This document shows, piece by piece, positions 50,939-59,285 of a DNA stretch of 64,000 nt. How positions within the stretch are numbered: the first letter of the stretch is position 1; every line of letters starts with the position of its first letter. Position numbers and translations under genes: made by a program. The notes under the pieces are model-generated. The model saw only the letters and a list, made by a program, of their open reading frames with translations. It had not been told where the DNA came from and searched no databases. Source of the DNA: VXRD01 sp965232265 (GTDB lineage: Bacteria > Latescibacterota > UBA2968); NCBI GenBank assembly GCA_965232265.1, contig CBDDPH010000002.1:3038001-3102000 (forward strand), given 5' to 3'.

Positions 50939-51670
50939 ATGGCATACATCAAAAACTGGCGAGACCAGCAACCCGAAGTGGCGCACCTGAGCGCGATCCG
51001 CTGGCCGGGGCTAAGACAGAGAAATGCGACACCCAAACACGGTGAAGACGACTCACCGCAGTTGCACAACATTCAGGGCATTGTCAAACACGGACTCCAG
51101 GGGCGCAAAACCTCCGACCACCACAAACACCCGCAAATGGAACAGGCGTATTATATCATCAGCGGCAGCGGCGAAGTCCTTGTAGGAGAAGACCGATTTC
51201 CCGTGCACCCCGGCGACGCCGTGTATTTGCCTGCGGATATTTACCACCAGATGTTCAACGACATGAATGACGAATGGCTCGAGCACCTCGTCCTCAGCAA
51301 AAATATCGACACCGAACCCGGAGGCGCGTGTGTGATCCGCAACTGGGAAGACGTTTTACCCGTAAGCGATGGTGCAGGCGCGATCCGCTGGCATCAACTC
51401 GGTCCTGTTGGCGAAGAAAACACGGGCTGCTTAAAATCCATCGCCTTCATCGACCGCGAAGCCGTACAACCCGGCCAGCAGAGTATTGAGCGATGCTATG
51501 ACGACATAGAACTCGGCTTCTGGATTCTCGAAAACCAGGGCATCCTCGTCACATCCGACGGCGAACAGCACATCACAGAAGGCGATGTGGTTCACATACC
51601 CCCCGGCACCGCCTATCACATCGCGAATCCCCACAGCGCATGGGTGAGCTATATGATTATCGCTGCCTAA
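50939..51670 (+). CDS. Bicupin protein
   Basis: A 243-residue protein with two cupin domains. The first (about residues 45-130) has the metal motif SDHHKHPQMEQAYYIISG and a later His (ADIYHQMFND). The second (about 150-240) keeps the barrel (GDVVHIPPGTAYHIAN) but lacks a clear HxH in its first motif, so it may not bind metal. GAGAGG precedes the ATG. Cupins like this isomerise or oxygenate small molecules or sense sugars. It is divergent from the SelA-like gene. Confidence 0.88.
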   Translation: MAYIKNWRDQQPEVAHLSAIRWPGLRQRNATPKHGEDDSPQLHNIQGIVKHGLQGRKTSDHHKHPQMEQAYYIISGSGEVLVGEDRFPVHPGDAVYLPADIYHQMFNDMNDEWLEHLVLSKNIDTEPGGACVIRNWEDVLPVSDGAGAIRWHQLGPVGEENTGCLKSIAFIDREAVQPGQQSIERCYDDIELGFWILENQGILVTSDGEQHITEGDVVHIPPGTAYHIANPHSAWVSYMIIAA

Positions 51671-51845
51671 AAATAAATGAAAAGCCCCATCCGAGATCGT
51701 GCAAGCAATTTCAGATAGGGCTTAGAAGCACATATCTTTCACCATACCGTCCCCTCATCGCTCAAAATGTTCCCTGTTGCATCCAATATCTGATCCCTCC
51801 ACTTGTGTTTCAAAACGCGATCTCCAAACCACTGATGATCCCTCT

Positions 51846-52604
51846 ATGCCGCTCCGCATGGCAGGCTATATGATACGTGCGATAGAACAGCACAACCTGC
51901 CGATTTACTCCAGTGTGATCTACTTGCGGCGCAATGCAGGTCGGCGCGATCCGGGGCACTTTGTTCAGGAAATATCTGGCCGTCCCGTTGTGATGGAATA
52001 CACAGTGATTCGGCTCAGCGAGATAGAAGGACAGGACATTCTTGATGGGGGTCATGCAGGCTTGTTTCCATTTGCGTCGTTGATGAAACGGCCTGCTGAT
52101 ACAGATTCAGAGGCGTGGTTGCACCACTGTATTGACGCGACGAATGCCCTGCCGTTGGATAATTCAATAAAGGTTGACATATTGGGCGACTTGGCGATAT
52201 TGAGTGGGTTAGGGTATGATCAGACACTAATCAATCGTATTTTTTTACAGGAGGGTCTTATGGATGCTATTATGCGCGAATCAACGTTTGCCCAATACAT
52301 CATGAGGCAGGGCATTGAGAAAGGCAGAGAAGAAGGCAGAGAAGAAGGTATTGAGCAGGGCATTGAGCAGGGCATTGAGCAGGGCATTGAGCAGGGCATT
52401 GAGCAGGGCATTGAGCGTGGTCAAAGAAAAAGTACACTCGAAGATATCCTCGAGGTGTTGGAGATTCGATTTGATCTGCCTGAAGCAGATCCCCTATCTG
52501 CTCGCATTGCAACCATTGACGATTTGAAACACCTCAAGCAGTTGCTTCGCTCGGCGGTCCAGGTGTCCAGCCTTGAGGCATTTGAACAGCTGTTAGATGC
52601 CTGA
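51846..52604 (+). pseudogene. 5'-truncated Rpn/DUF4351-type nuclease, with a minisatellite
   Basis: From ATG 51846 the product is 252 residues. The family-typical DPSMPLRMAGYMIRAIEQHN, placed about 80-90 residues into complete relatives, is at the very N terminus, and only DLQTTD of the nuclease motif lies upstream in frame. The PD-(D/E)xK core is thus missing and no ribosome binding site is evident. The C-terminal helical half is intact, with a Gly-Ile-Glu-Gln repeat coded by a 12-bp minisatellite. Complete relatives are transposase-like recombination-promoting nucleases. The 51671-51845 gap holds a weak hairpin and nothing else I could identify. Confidence 0.6.
52350..52421 (+). repeat. 12-bp coding minisatellite
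   Basis: Five perfect copies of ATTGAGCAGGGC and a sixth variant encode IEQG repeats in the Rpn-like protein. It is preceded by imperfect GAAGGCAGAGAA units. The unit length is a multiple of three, so copy-number change keeps the frame. Confidence 0.95.
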
Positions 52605-52625
52605 CGCGATTTCCCACCATCAAAT

Positions 52626-52669
52626 AACCACAGAAAACGTAGGGGCGAAAAATCTTTCGCCCCGCCATG
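52626..52669 (+). repeat. Dispersed intergenic element, copy 7 (palindrome part)
   Basis: ACCACAGAAAACGTAGGGGC is followed by GAAAAATCTTTCGCCCC, downstream of the Rpn-like gene and in its orientation. The direct-repeat half is reduced to a few bases. Confidence 0.8.
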
Positions 52670-52697
52670 CGAACAAACAAAAAAATCCGCTTGCAAA

Positions 52698-52727
52698 AAA
52701 ACCGCTCGCTGAAGGTCGAGCGGTTTT
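52698..52727. terminator. Bidirectional intrinsic terminator
   Basis: A perfect 11-bp stem (AAAACCGCTCG with CGAGCGGTTTT) and an 8-nt loop, with A-runs on one side and T-runs on the other. It ends the Rpn-like transcript and could serve the converging gene. Confidence 0.85.
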
Positions 52728-52886
52728 CTGTTTTGGTCTGATCTGTGGACGGAATAAAACGCAAACACCGATTTAGGTTAGCGACCTGTCTGCCTATGCA
52801 TCCCATTGGCACATAGCGCGTTAAATGCCTCTCCCTCACCACTTAATCCACCCTTCTCCGGTCTGAATCAGGACCTGCTTGCGCCG

Positions 52887-52917
52887 CCTGCCTGCCAAAA
52901 CTACTCTGGCAGGCAGG
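52887..52917. other. Strong GC-rich hairpin at the 3' end of the propeller gene
   Basis: A perfect 11-bp stem (CCTGCCTGCCA with TGGCAGGCAGG) and a 9-nt loop, 29 bp after the stop of the TolB-propeller gene on the - strand. Without a T-run it may stabilise the 3' end rather than terminate. Between 52728 and 52886 I see no other feature. Confidence 0.6.
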
Positions 52918-52945
52918 GCAAACAGGTAGGCTGTACCTATGCCGC

Positions 52946-55060
52946 TCAAAACAGTACTGTCACCCCTCGGGCACGCAGGGTGGCAATGTGCGTGTTTTTG
53001 GACGTGTTATTCAGCGGGTTGGCTCGCAGATCAACGTGGTCGCCGCTCCCCAATCCCGTATTTTGCACAAGCGGTGAAATATCCGAAATACGGTTGCCGG
53101 CAAGTAACAGACGTGTCAACTTGGTCAAGCCAGTCAGAAGCCTGATGTCTGAAACATCATTGCCCTGAAGATTCAACTCGGTCAGGTTGATGGCATGCGC
53201 CAGCCCGGTCAAATCGCGAATGCCCGAACTTTGAGCGGACAGGTTTTGCAGGGTCGCCATATCTCCCACCGTGGCCACCGGACCGAGTGCACTGCTGATG
53301 ACAGACGCCAGTCCGGTATCTGGAAAGTCAAGGATGACTTTGGTGCTGTCACGGGGACCATATTCTATATCGATCTTGTACAAGCCCTTGGTACCGGGTT
53401 GAGGCATTCTGCGGCGAACGGAATGGTAAAGAATAGAACGGCCATCTGGAGACCAAGTGGGGAACCCATCTTCGTATATACCGATAGGGCCACTGTCAGG
53501 GGTGGTCAATAGCATCTTGTTGCTTCCATCTGCATCCATCACATAAATATCCGGATCGCCATCGCGTCTGGACTGGAAAGCAATAAAACGGCTATCTGGA
53601 GACCAAGTAGGATTGCCGGAACTGGGGTAGTTCGATGTTAGTAGCATCTTGTTGCTTCCATCTGCATCCATCACATAAATAGTATTACTACTGCCACTAT
53701 AAAGAATAGAACGGCCATCTGGAGACCAGATGGGATCACCTTCATAGTCACCGGAGGTGGTCAATCGAATCTCGTTGCTCCCATCAGCATCCATCCTATA
53801 AATATCCCACTGACCGCTAGTGAGAGCCATAAAGGCGATAAAACGACCATCAGGAGAATAAGCGAGATCGTGTGCGGAGTAGCTATTTTTTAGCAAAGTT
53901 AGATTGCTACCATCCGGATCCATCCTATTAATCTCCCCTTGGAGAGCAGACCCAGGAGCGTTATTTTCGGTGTGAAAAAGAATAAAACGACCATCTGGGG
54001 ACCAGGTGGGTTGGCTGTCATGTCTAGAGTTGAAGGTCAATTGAATCCTATTGCTCCCATCTGCATCCATCCTGAAAATGTCATAGTTAGAAATATTAGG
54101 ATTGCTACCGCCGGTTGCGTCTTTAAAGACGATAAAACGACTATCAGGAGACCAGGATATTCTGTAGCTAATCGGCGTACTCCTCACGGTGGTCAATTGC
54201 ATCCTGTTGCTCCCATCCGAATCTATCCTCACAATCTCGTAGGGATTACCACCACCAGGATAATTACTGAAGGTGATAAAACGACCATCTGGAGAATAGC
54301 TGAAAGCTAAGGGATTTTTCCCCCACCCCCAGATCACTACGGTTGACCCAGTTGCTCGCACTCCATCGCCAGAGGGTGGCGGTGGTGGTGGCGGCGGTGG
54401 TGGCGGCGGTGGCGGCGGCGATCCACATTCGCTGCCAAACACATCCACAAATGACAGAAAATCACCCAAATCCACTTGCCCATTGCTGTCCAAATCCATC
54501 TGCACATCAAAACCCGCATCCGACGACGACTTGCCAAACACATCCACAAACGACAGAAAATCACCCAAATTCACGCTGCCATTCCCATCAAAATCCCCAA
54601 CACACACAGACGCAGACACAAACCCGATCTTCGCTTTGGACACATCCAACAGGTCAACATCTCTCCCACTGGTCATCGACAAGCTCCTCACCAACAGCGT
54701 ATCACCGCCGCCTATCGCACGCTTCACAGGCAATTTCACCTGACCCAAATACCCACTGCCAGGCACAGACACAGGCGTAATGGACAATGCTGACAACTTA
54801 GCTGTGCCCGTACTGGACAGCGCATTACCCCGCCAATCTGTGCCCGATATGGGTCCGATATAGTCTGTAAAGGTCTTGCCTTGCAAGGCGAGTTCTATGG
54901 TATAGCCATTGGTGGGGTGTCCCTCGCCTGCGGGCACGAAGAGCTGAAAAGTGATGGTATCACCCACGGCTTTTTCTGGCAAGGTTTTGGTGCTGTCATT
55001 TTTTGCGGGGCTTTCGATTCGTGTATCCACATAAAGTTCCAGGTTTGAGAACGCACCCAT
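52946..55060 (-). CDS. Dockerin-like, polyproline, TolB-propeller and leucine-rich protein
   Basis: From ATG 55060 the product is about 704 residues. Order of domains: a cohesin-like beta domain (about residues 5-145, NLELYVDTRIESPAKNDSTK); two EF-hand/dockerin loops (DFDGNGSVNLGDF, DLDSNGQVDLGDF); 15 prolines; a TolB/PD40 propeller of about seven repeats (SPDGRFIxF, MDADGSN); then leucine-rich repeats (LTELNLQGNDVSD) and a short C terminus. It looks secreted, yet no signal peptide is present. The 5' region instead merges with a dispersed element and no ribosome binding site is visible, so the N terminus may be damaged. Confidence 0.82.
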   Translation of the reverse strand: MGAFSNLELYVDTRIESPAKNDSTKTLPEKAVGDTITFQLFVPAGEGHPTNGYTIELALQGKTFTDYIGPISGTDWRGNALSSTGTAKLSALSITPVSVPGSGYLGQVKLPVKRAIGGGDTLLVRSLSMTSGRDVDLLDVSKAKIGFVSASVCVGDFDGNGSVNLGDFLSFVDVFGKSSSDAGFDVQMDLDSNGQVDLGDFLSFVDVFGSECGSPPPPPPPPPPPPPPPSGDGVRATGSTVVIWGWGKNPLAFSYSPDGRFITFSNYPGGGNPYEIVRIDSDGSNRMQLTTVRSTPISYRISWSPDSRFIVFKDATGGSNPNISNYDIFRMDADGSNRIQLTFNSRHDSQPTWSPDGRFILFHTENNAPGSALQGEINRMDPDGSNLTLLKNSYSAHDLAYSPDGRFIAFMALTSGQWDIYRMDADGSNEIRLTTSGDYEGDPIWSPDGRSILYSGSSNTIYVMDADGSNKMLLTSNYPSSGNPTWSPDSRFIAFQSRRDGDPDIYVMDADGSNKMLLTTPDSGPIGIYEDGFPTWSPDGRSILYHSVRRRMPQPGTKGLYKIDIEYGPRDSTKVILDFPDTGLASVISSALGPVATVGDMATLQNLSAQSSGIRDLTGLAHAINLTELNLQGNDVSDIRLLTGLTKLTRLLLAGNRISDISPLVQNTGLGSGDHVDLRANPLNNTSKNTHIATLRARGVTVLF

Positions 55061-55066
55061 GAATAT

Positions 55067-55094
55067 CTGTGCGAAAAATTTTTCGGCCCTACAG
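55067..55094 (-). repeat. Dispersed element remnant at the 5' end of the propeller gene
   Basis: On the - strand CTGTAGGGCCGAAAAATT is followed by TTTCGCACAG, a diverged palindrome of the GTAGGGGCGA type. It replaces the expected signal-peptide coding region. Confidence 0.65.
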
Positions 55095-55258
55095 CCCTGC
55101 CTTGTGACATAAAAAAACGGACCGAGGCGCAGGCGCGGTTTGTGAACCGCACGACTGCGACATCGATTTGCCAAAAGTTTTGGTGGCTAATTTCCAAATA
55201 AAGCCTTACATTTTGCAAATTGATCTCTAACTCTATATACGTGGAGACGCCTGAATAC

Positions 55259-56488
55259 ATGACACGGTTTCTAAATCACCCTACGGTAAAAAAAAGTCCC
55301 ATTGCCCAGGTAGCACTCTATCTAGCGACCCTCTTTGTCGGCCTCTATATCTGCACAAAAGCGGCAATCTGGCTCGATGGGGCCATCACCGGGTTGCAAG
55401 GCGGGCAAGTCCTTCAGGGGGGAACTTTTTGGAAGGCACTTACCGTCACATTCCAACAACCCGACAATCCACAACAAAAAATTGCAGTCAGAGACATCCG
55501 CTTCAAGAATGTAGATCGCTTTTTACCCATCTCCGTAATTATACACACGCAGGGAAGTGCCGTAACCTATTATACCGGCACGCAGCGAGAATGGATCGCA
55601 ATACCCGACGTGCCCGTGGATAGCCTCGTCATTCGCACGCGCAACGCCAGCCACAGCGCGGTGATTGACGATTTGAGCTTTCGACACAACAATCGAACCT
55701 ATGAGATGGACTTTGACCAGACAGCCGATGGTCCCATTGCGCCCAATACGCAGATGGTCGAATACAAGTTTGAGGACCTCCAAATCGCGTTTGCAGCCGA
55801 CAACGCCGTACCCACGGTTGTTCGCGGCGGTGATTTGGCCGAATCCATCGGACGTTATATCTCCAACATCAGCGGTCCGCTTTCTACGGTTTTGATCCTG
55901 CTCCTGATTGCTCTGCCCTTCTATATGGTCGTGCGCTATGCCCAGGTCTTATCTCACGACCTATCGCCAGATCGATTCTTCACCGATGCCGATGCACAAA
56001 CCGTTCAGCAGCAGGGCATTAACCTGCTATGGGGCGGGCAATACAACGCGGATTACGCCCTATCTGAAAACACAGAACTCTACGCCATCCTCACATCCGT
56101 GGAATCTGAAATCGCATCTGATCAAGCCCGATTGGTCGAGCGATGTACCGACAAAATCTATCTCCTCTTCGATGAAATTGAAGATCGCCTATCCGAAGGA
56201 TTTGGCATGTTGGGGCTGCTATCGCTCTCTATGGGCCTTTTGGGCACCGTGATTGGCATGATAGACGCCTTCAAAATATTAGAAGACACCATGAAAGTGG
56301 GCGAAGGTCCCGCTCAAACCCAGCTCAAAATGGCGCACTACATCAACTTTGCCCTCGTCACCACAGCCATTGGATTTCTCGGACGCATTCTATCCATGAT
56401 CCTCATACGCAAAACCAAAGCCCGCAGTTTGCAACATCGGGCGCGCATGCTCAATCTGATTCAGCACTTTTATCTGAAAAGCCCGTAA
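55259..56488 (+). CDS. MotA/TolQ/ExbB-type proton channel protein with a large extra-membrane insert
   Basis: The start is placed at ATG 55259, though the site (GGAG) is rather far and a TTG at 55220 is possible. The 409-residue protein has a first helix (about residues 18-38), then a region of about 165 residues predicted as beta-rich and periplasmic, and a second helix (ISGPLSTVLILLLIALPFYMV). The TolQ/ExbB core follows, with GLLGTVIGMIDAF and AHYINFALVTTAIGFLGRIL. ExbB/TolQ are normally about 230 residues without such an insert. It opens an operon with an ExbD-like gene, now separated by a TnpB remnant. Confidence 0.85.
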   Translation: MTRFLNHPTVKKSPIAQVALYLATLFVGLYICTKAAIWLDGAITGLQGGQVLQGGTFWKALTVTFQQPDNPQQKIAVRDIRFKNVDRFLPISVIIHTQGSAVTYYTGTQREWIAIPDVPVDSLVIRTRNASHSAVIDDLSFRHNNRTYEMDFDQTADGPIAPNTQMVEYKFEDLQIAFAADNAVPTVVRGGDLAESIGRYISNISGPLSTVLILLLIALPFYMVVRYAQVLSHDLSPDRFFTDADAQTVQQQGINLLWGGQYNADYALSENTELYAILTSVESEIASDQARLVERCTDKIYLLFDEIEDRLSEGFGMLGLLSLSMGLLGTVIGMIDAFKILEDTMKVGEGPAQTQLKMAHYINFALVTTAIGFLGRILSMILIRKTKARSLQHRARMLNLIQHFYLKSP

Positions 56489-57360
56489 AATTCAAGTCCT
56501 TCAGGCTTAGAATGTATGGGGTGGCTTTAGCCTATGGGATAGTCCTCAAGGGACTATCGGTGGCGGTGGAGCGGTGTACAAGTGCGCCAGCACTTCATCA
56601 ACGAGATTTATTCTATTCTCAACTTGACACAAAAAGTACATAAATATATATTTTTATTATGGTTAAGTCGTTCAAATACAGATTGCGTCCAACCAAAAAG
56701 CAAGAACAAATCTTGCTGGCGCATATTGACGAATGCCGCATTCTCTATAATCAACTACTCTGTGCCAGAATACAAGCATGAAAAAATGAGAATAAGTCTC
56801 TCTCTCAAGAGGAAAAAACGCTTGCCAAAGCACAGCGCAAATGGGACGCGGTAAAAAAAAGACCTAAAACCGACGCCGTAAGAGAAAAGCGTCGTAAAGT
56901 CATTGCCAAAGTGCATGAGCGTATCCGTAACAAGCGTCATAACTTTGCCCATCAAGAATCAAGAAAAATGGTCAACCGTCACAAATTCATAGCCGTCGAG
57001 AAATTGGACGTTCAAAAGATGCAAAAGAACAGACGATTGGCTAAATCAATATCAGACGTAGCGTGGTCCCTGTTTCGGCACTGTCTCAAATACAAAGCGG
57101 AAGAAGCTGGTATTGGATTCAAAGCCGTCAAGCCTGACTATACGTCACAAGATTGCTCTGCATGCGGACATAGAGAAAAAAAGACACTCTCAGAGCGTGT
57201 GCATCATTGCAAAAAATGTGGCTATAAGACAGATAGAGATCATAATGCTGCGATAAACATATTGACGTTGGGGCTACAACGTCAGGTGGCTTGACCACCA
57301 AGAAGCCCAACTACTCTATTGTTGGGAGTAGTCACCAGATAGATACAGGCGAGAAAAAAG
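56489..57360 (+). mobile_element. IS200/IS605-type remnant between the ExbB- and ExbD-like genes
   Basis: The segment begins just after the ExbB-like stop and ends before the ExbD-like ribosome binding site. It holds a degraded tnpB. Hairpins at both ends (GATAGTCC/GGACTATC near 56541-56561; CTACTC/GAGTAG near 57311-57331) fit the end structures of IS605-type elements. No tnpA is present. Confidence 0.7.
56659..57294 (+). pseudogene. tnpB: TnpB (IS605 OrfB) remnant
   Basis: The frame starts MVKSFKYRLRPTKKQEQILL, the usual TnpB N terminus, and hits TGA at 56779-56781, where relatives have Trp (ARIQA-W-KNE). In the same frame the rest follows: RFIAVEKLDV-like HKFIAVEKLDVQKM, the zinc ribbon (DCSACGHREKK, CKKCGYKTDRDHNAAINIL) and the final Asp. 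Compared with intact TnpB (about 350-400 residues) much of the central part is missing, so it is inactive. Confidence 0.85.
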
Positions 57361-57375
57361 AAATAGGAGATTGAC

Positions 57376-57906
57376 GTGAGACATCGCAACAGGCGACCTT
57401 TGGCAGCACTTTTAGATACGGGCGAAGGGTTTATTGACGTCTTGTTTTTGCTGCTTACATTTTTTATTATCCAGAACGTGTGGCAAACCCATCTCGCCAA
57501 TTTGCACAACCGCTTTGTCCACGCACAAAAACTCAACTTTGTCAAAGCTCCCGATGAAAAAGGCTCTGCCCCCCACCCCACAGATGAGCTATTTTTGCAG
57601 ATCATCATCGGGAAATCATACATTCAATTTGACAAAGGCGGCGTTGCCACCGAAGAATACATGGTCTTTCAAGACCGCGCAGACAACGGTGAGATAGGCA
57701 TTGAACGCGCTGTATATTTGTCCGTCCAAAAGGCTTTACGTTTACTACAAGCGCAACATGGATTTGCGCCCAATGACATTTTGGTGCGCCTCTATTTTGA
57801 ACGCGATGCAACCGTGACTTATACCGTTGGCGTGTACGACGCCCTCAACAACAGCGGATTTAAGACTGTGCAATGGGGGCTTGAGAGTCAAAAAAGAAAG
57901 TTGTAA
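57376..57906 (+). CDS. ExbD/TolR-like membrane protein
   Basis: A 176-residue protein starting with GTG, preceded by TAGGAGA. One N-terminal helix carries the ExbD/TolR signature (FIDVLFLLLTFFII, with the conserved membrane Asp). A periplasmic domain with DELFLQIIIGKSYIQF and an ExbD-like ILVRLYFERDATVTY region follows. With the ExbB-like protein it would use the proton gradient to drive a periplasm-spanning partner. The next gene starts 8 bp later. Confidence 0.85.
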   Translation: MRHRNRRPLAALLDTGEGFIDVLFLLLTFFIIQNVWQTHLANLHNRFVHAQKLNFVKAPDEKGSAPHPTDELFLQIIIGKSYIQFDKGGVATEEYMVFQDRADNGEIGIERAVYLSVQKALRLLQAQHGFAPNDILVRLYFERDATVTYTVGVYDALNNSGFKTVQWGLESQKRKL

Positions 57907-57914
57907 AATAGAAT

Positions 57915-59277
57915 ATGTCTCCCCATCAAAAAAAATTGATCCAGAGCGCTGCTGAAAGCATGCGACGGGATCATCCCAAACTTTTTGGCATACTATCTGC
58001 CATCATGCGTGCTCGCAACTTATCTGAGGCGCGCCGAGTATGTAACTATTCTACGTCCGAAGACTTTGCGAGTGACTATCATAAGGCACTTGAACACCTC
58101 GCCCAAGCGTTACAAAATCAGGGGTATGTCCCCCCATCGGAAATCGACAGATTTGAGGAGCGCATCGGGCAGATTTCGCCATCGAGCCATTTCAAATTGC
58201 CCTCGCGCGAAATCATCAATCGCTTCTACAAAGGCCATATCTTCCACGAAGCGTGTGTTCTTGTCGCCAAACAGAACTTCGCGGGGCTTTCCAAACTCTG
58301 GACGCACTTCCCCAAGTGCCGGCATGAAATAGAAATCGCCCTCGCCCTGGTTCCTGTTCACGCGCCAGCCCTCCAACTGCAACCCATCCGTTTGCCCCAT
58401 ACCCCGATGCAACGCACACAACAACGCTTTTTGCCCGCATTGGCCGGCGCGTTTGCACTCGGCCTCGTCTTGCTCTTGGTGCTCAGTCCCCCCCAGGATG
58501 GGCGGGCATTCAAAGCCATTGTCACAAATTTTGAAGACATGCTCGTCAGCGCGCAGGGCATATTTGACATCAATAAAAATACCCGCGAGGAAGTCAGTGC
58601 GACAAAGCCAGAAGTGAAAGCCGAAGTAGCAGGCGGCCCCAGAGCCTGCGCCCCGTCCAGAAATCGCGCTGCCAGACAAACCGAAATTGGCACTCGCATC
58701 ACTGCCCGATATTCCGCGCCAACTCGACAGACCACTCGGCGCGTCGCTCGGCGGACTGAAAACACCCCCGCGCGTCTCGGCACCCAATCTGGACAGAGGT
58801 GCGAACCCATCGTCATTTTTTGGTTCGCGGCCAGAAGTCCATGTCGCGCGTCCCACGATGAGCATGCCCACATCTGCCCCTGCCACATTGCCATCAACAA
58901 ATAGAGATGCGCCCGCGCAACAAGCGGAATCCGATGATCTCAAAGGCTATCGTCCAGCGGGGCGCATTGGTTTTTCCAGCTTTCATGCATCGGCCGGCCT
59001 CTCGGCAGAACTCGTGCGCCTCACCCGTATCCAGCGCGCACTCTCTCGGCTGAAAACGCCGCAAAACAGAACATACCAAAATGCCCAACTCGCATTGGCG
59101 CCAGACAGAGCCAAAATACAATTTGCCGACGGTGTTGCATTTGTCCTCACATTTCGACTGGGCAGACTCGACGGCATTCAGATTTTTGCACGCTCGGGCA
59201 TAGACAAACCCCTTCACATAGAAACCGAAGCCCGCCGTGGCATCCGCTTACTCAACCGCGCCCTGAGCAACCCGTGA
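57915..59277 (+). pseudogene. TonB/TolA-like bitopic protein, frameshifted
   Basis: The first frame (57915-58904) gives a cytoplasmic helical domain (about residues 1-165), one membrane helix (172-191, FLPALAGAFALGLVLLLVL) and the start of an acidic periplasmic segment. From about 58636 the coding signal moves to another frame (Pro-rich, PEIALPDKPKLALASLPDI), which ends at 59277 with a compact C-terminal domain (IQFADGVAFVLTFRLGRLDG). One or two bases near 58628-58642 explain the shift. The layout recalls TonB or TolA, with an added cytoplasmic domain. A sequencing error is possible; otherwise the system is inactive. Confidence 0.7.
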
Positions 59278-59285
59278 GATCGTTT

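Noticed and set aside
752..57294. Possible use of TGA as a Trp codon, suggested by the HigB and TnpB genes
   Set aside because: Many intact genes end in TGA at the family's normal C terminus (hpt, tamB, PhyH-like, PEGA and TPR genes) and use TGG for Trp. Both cases are in dispensable genes, so nonsense mutation is simpler.
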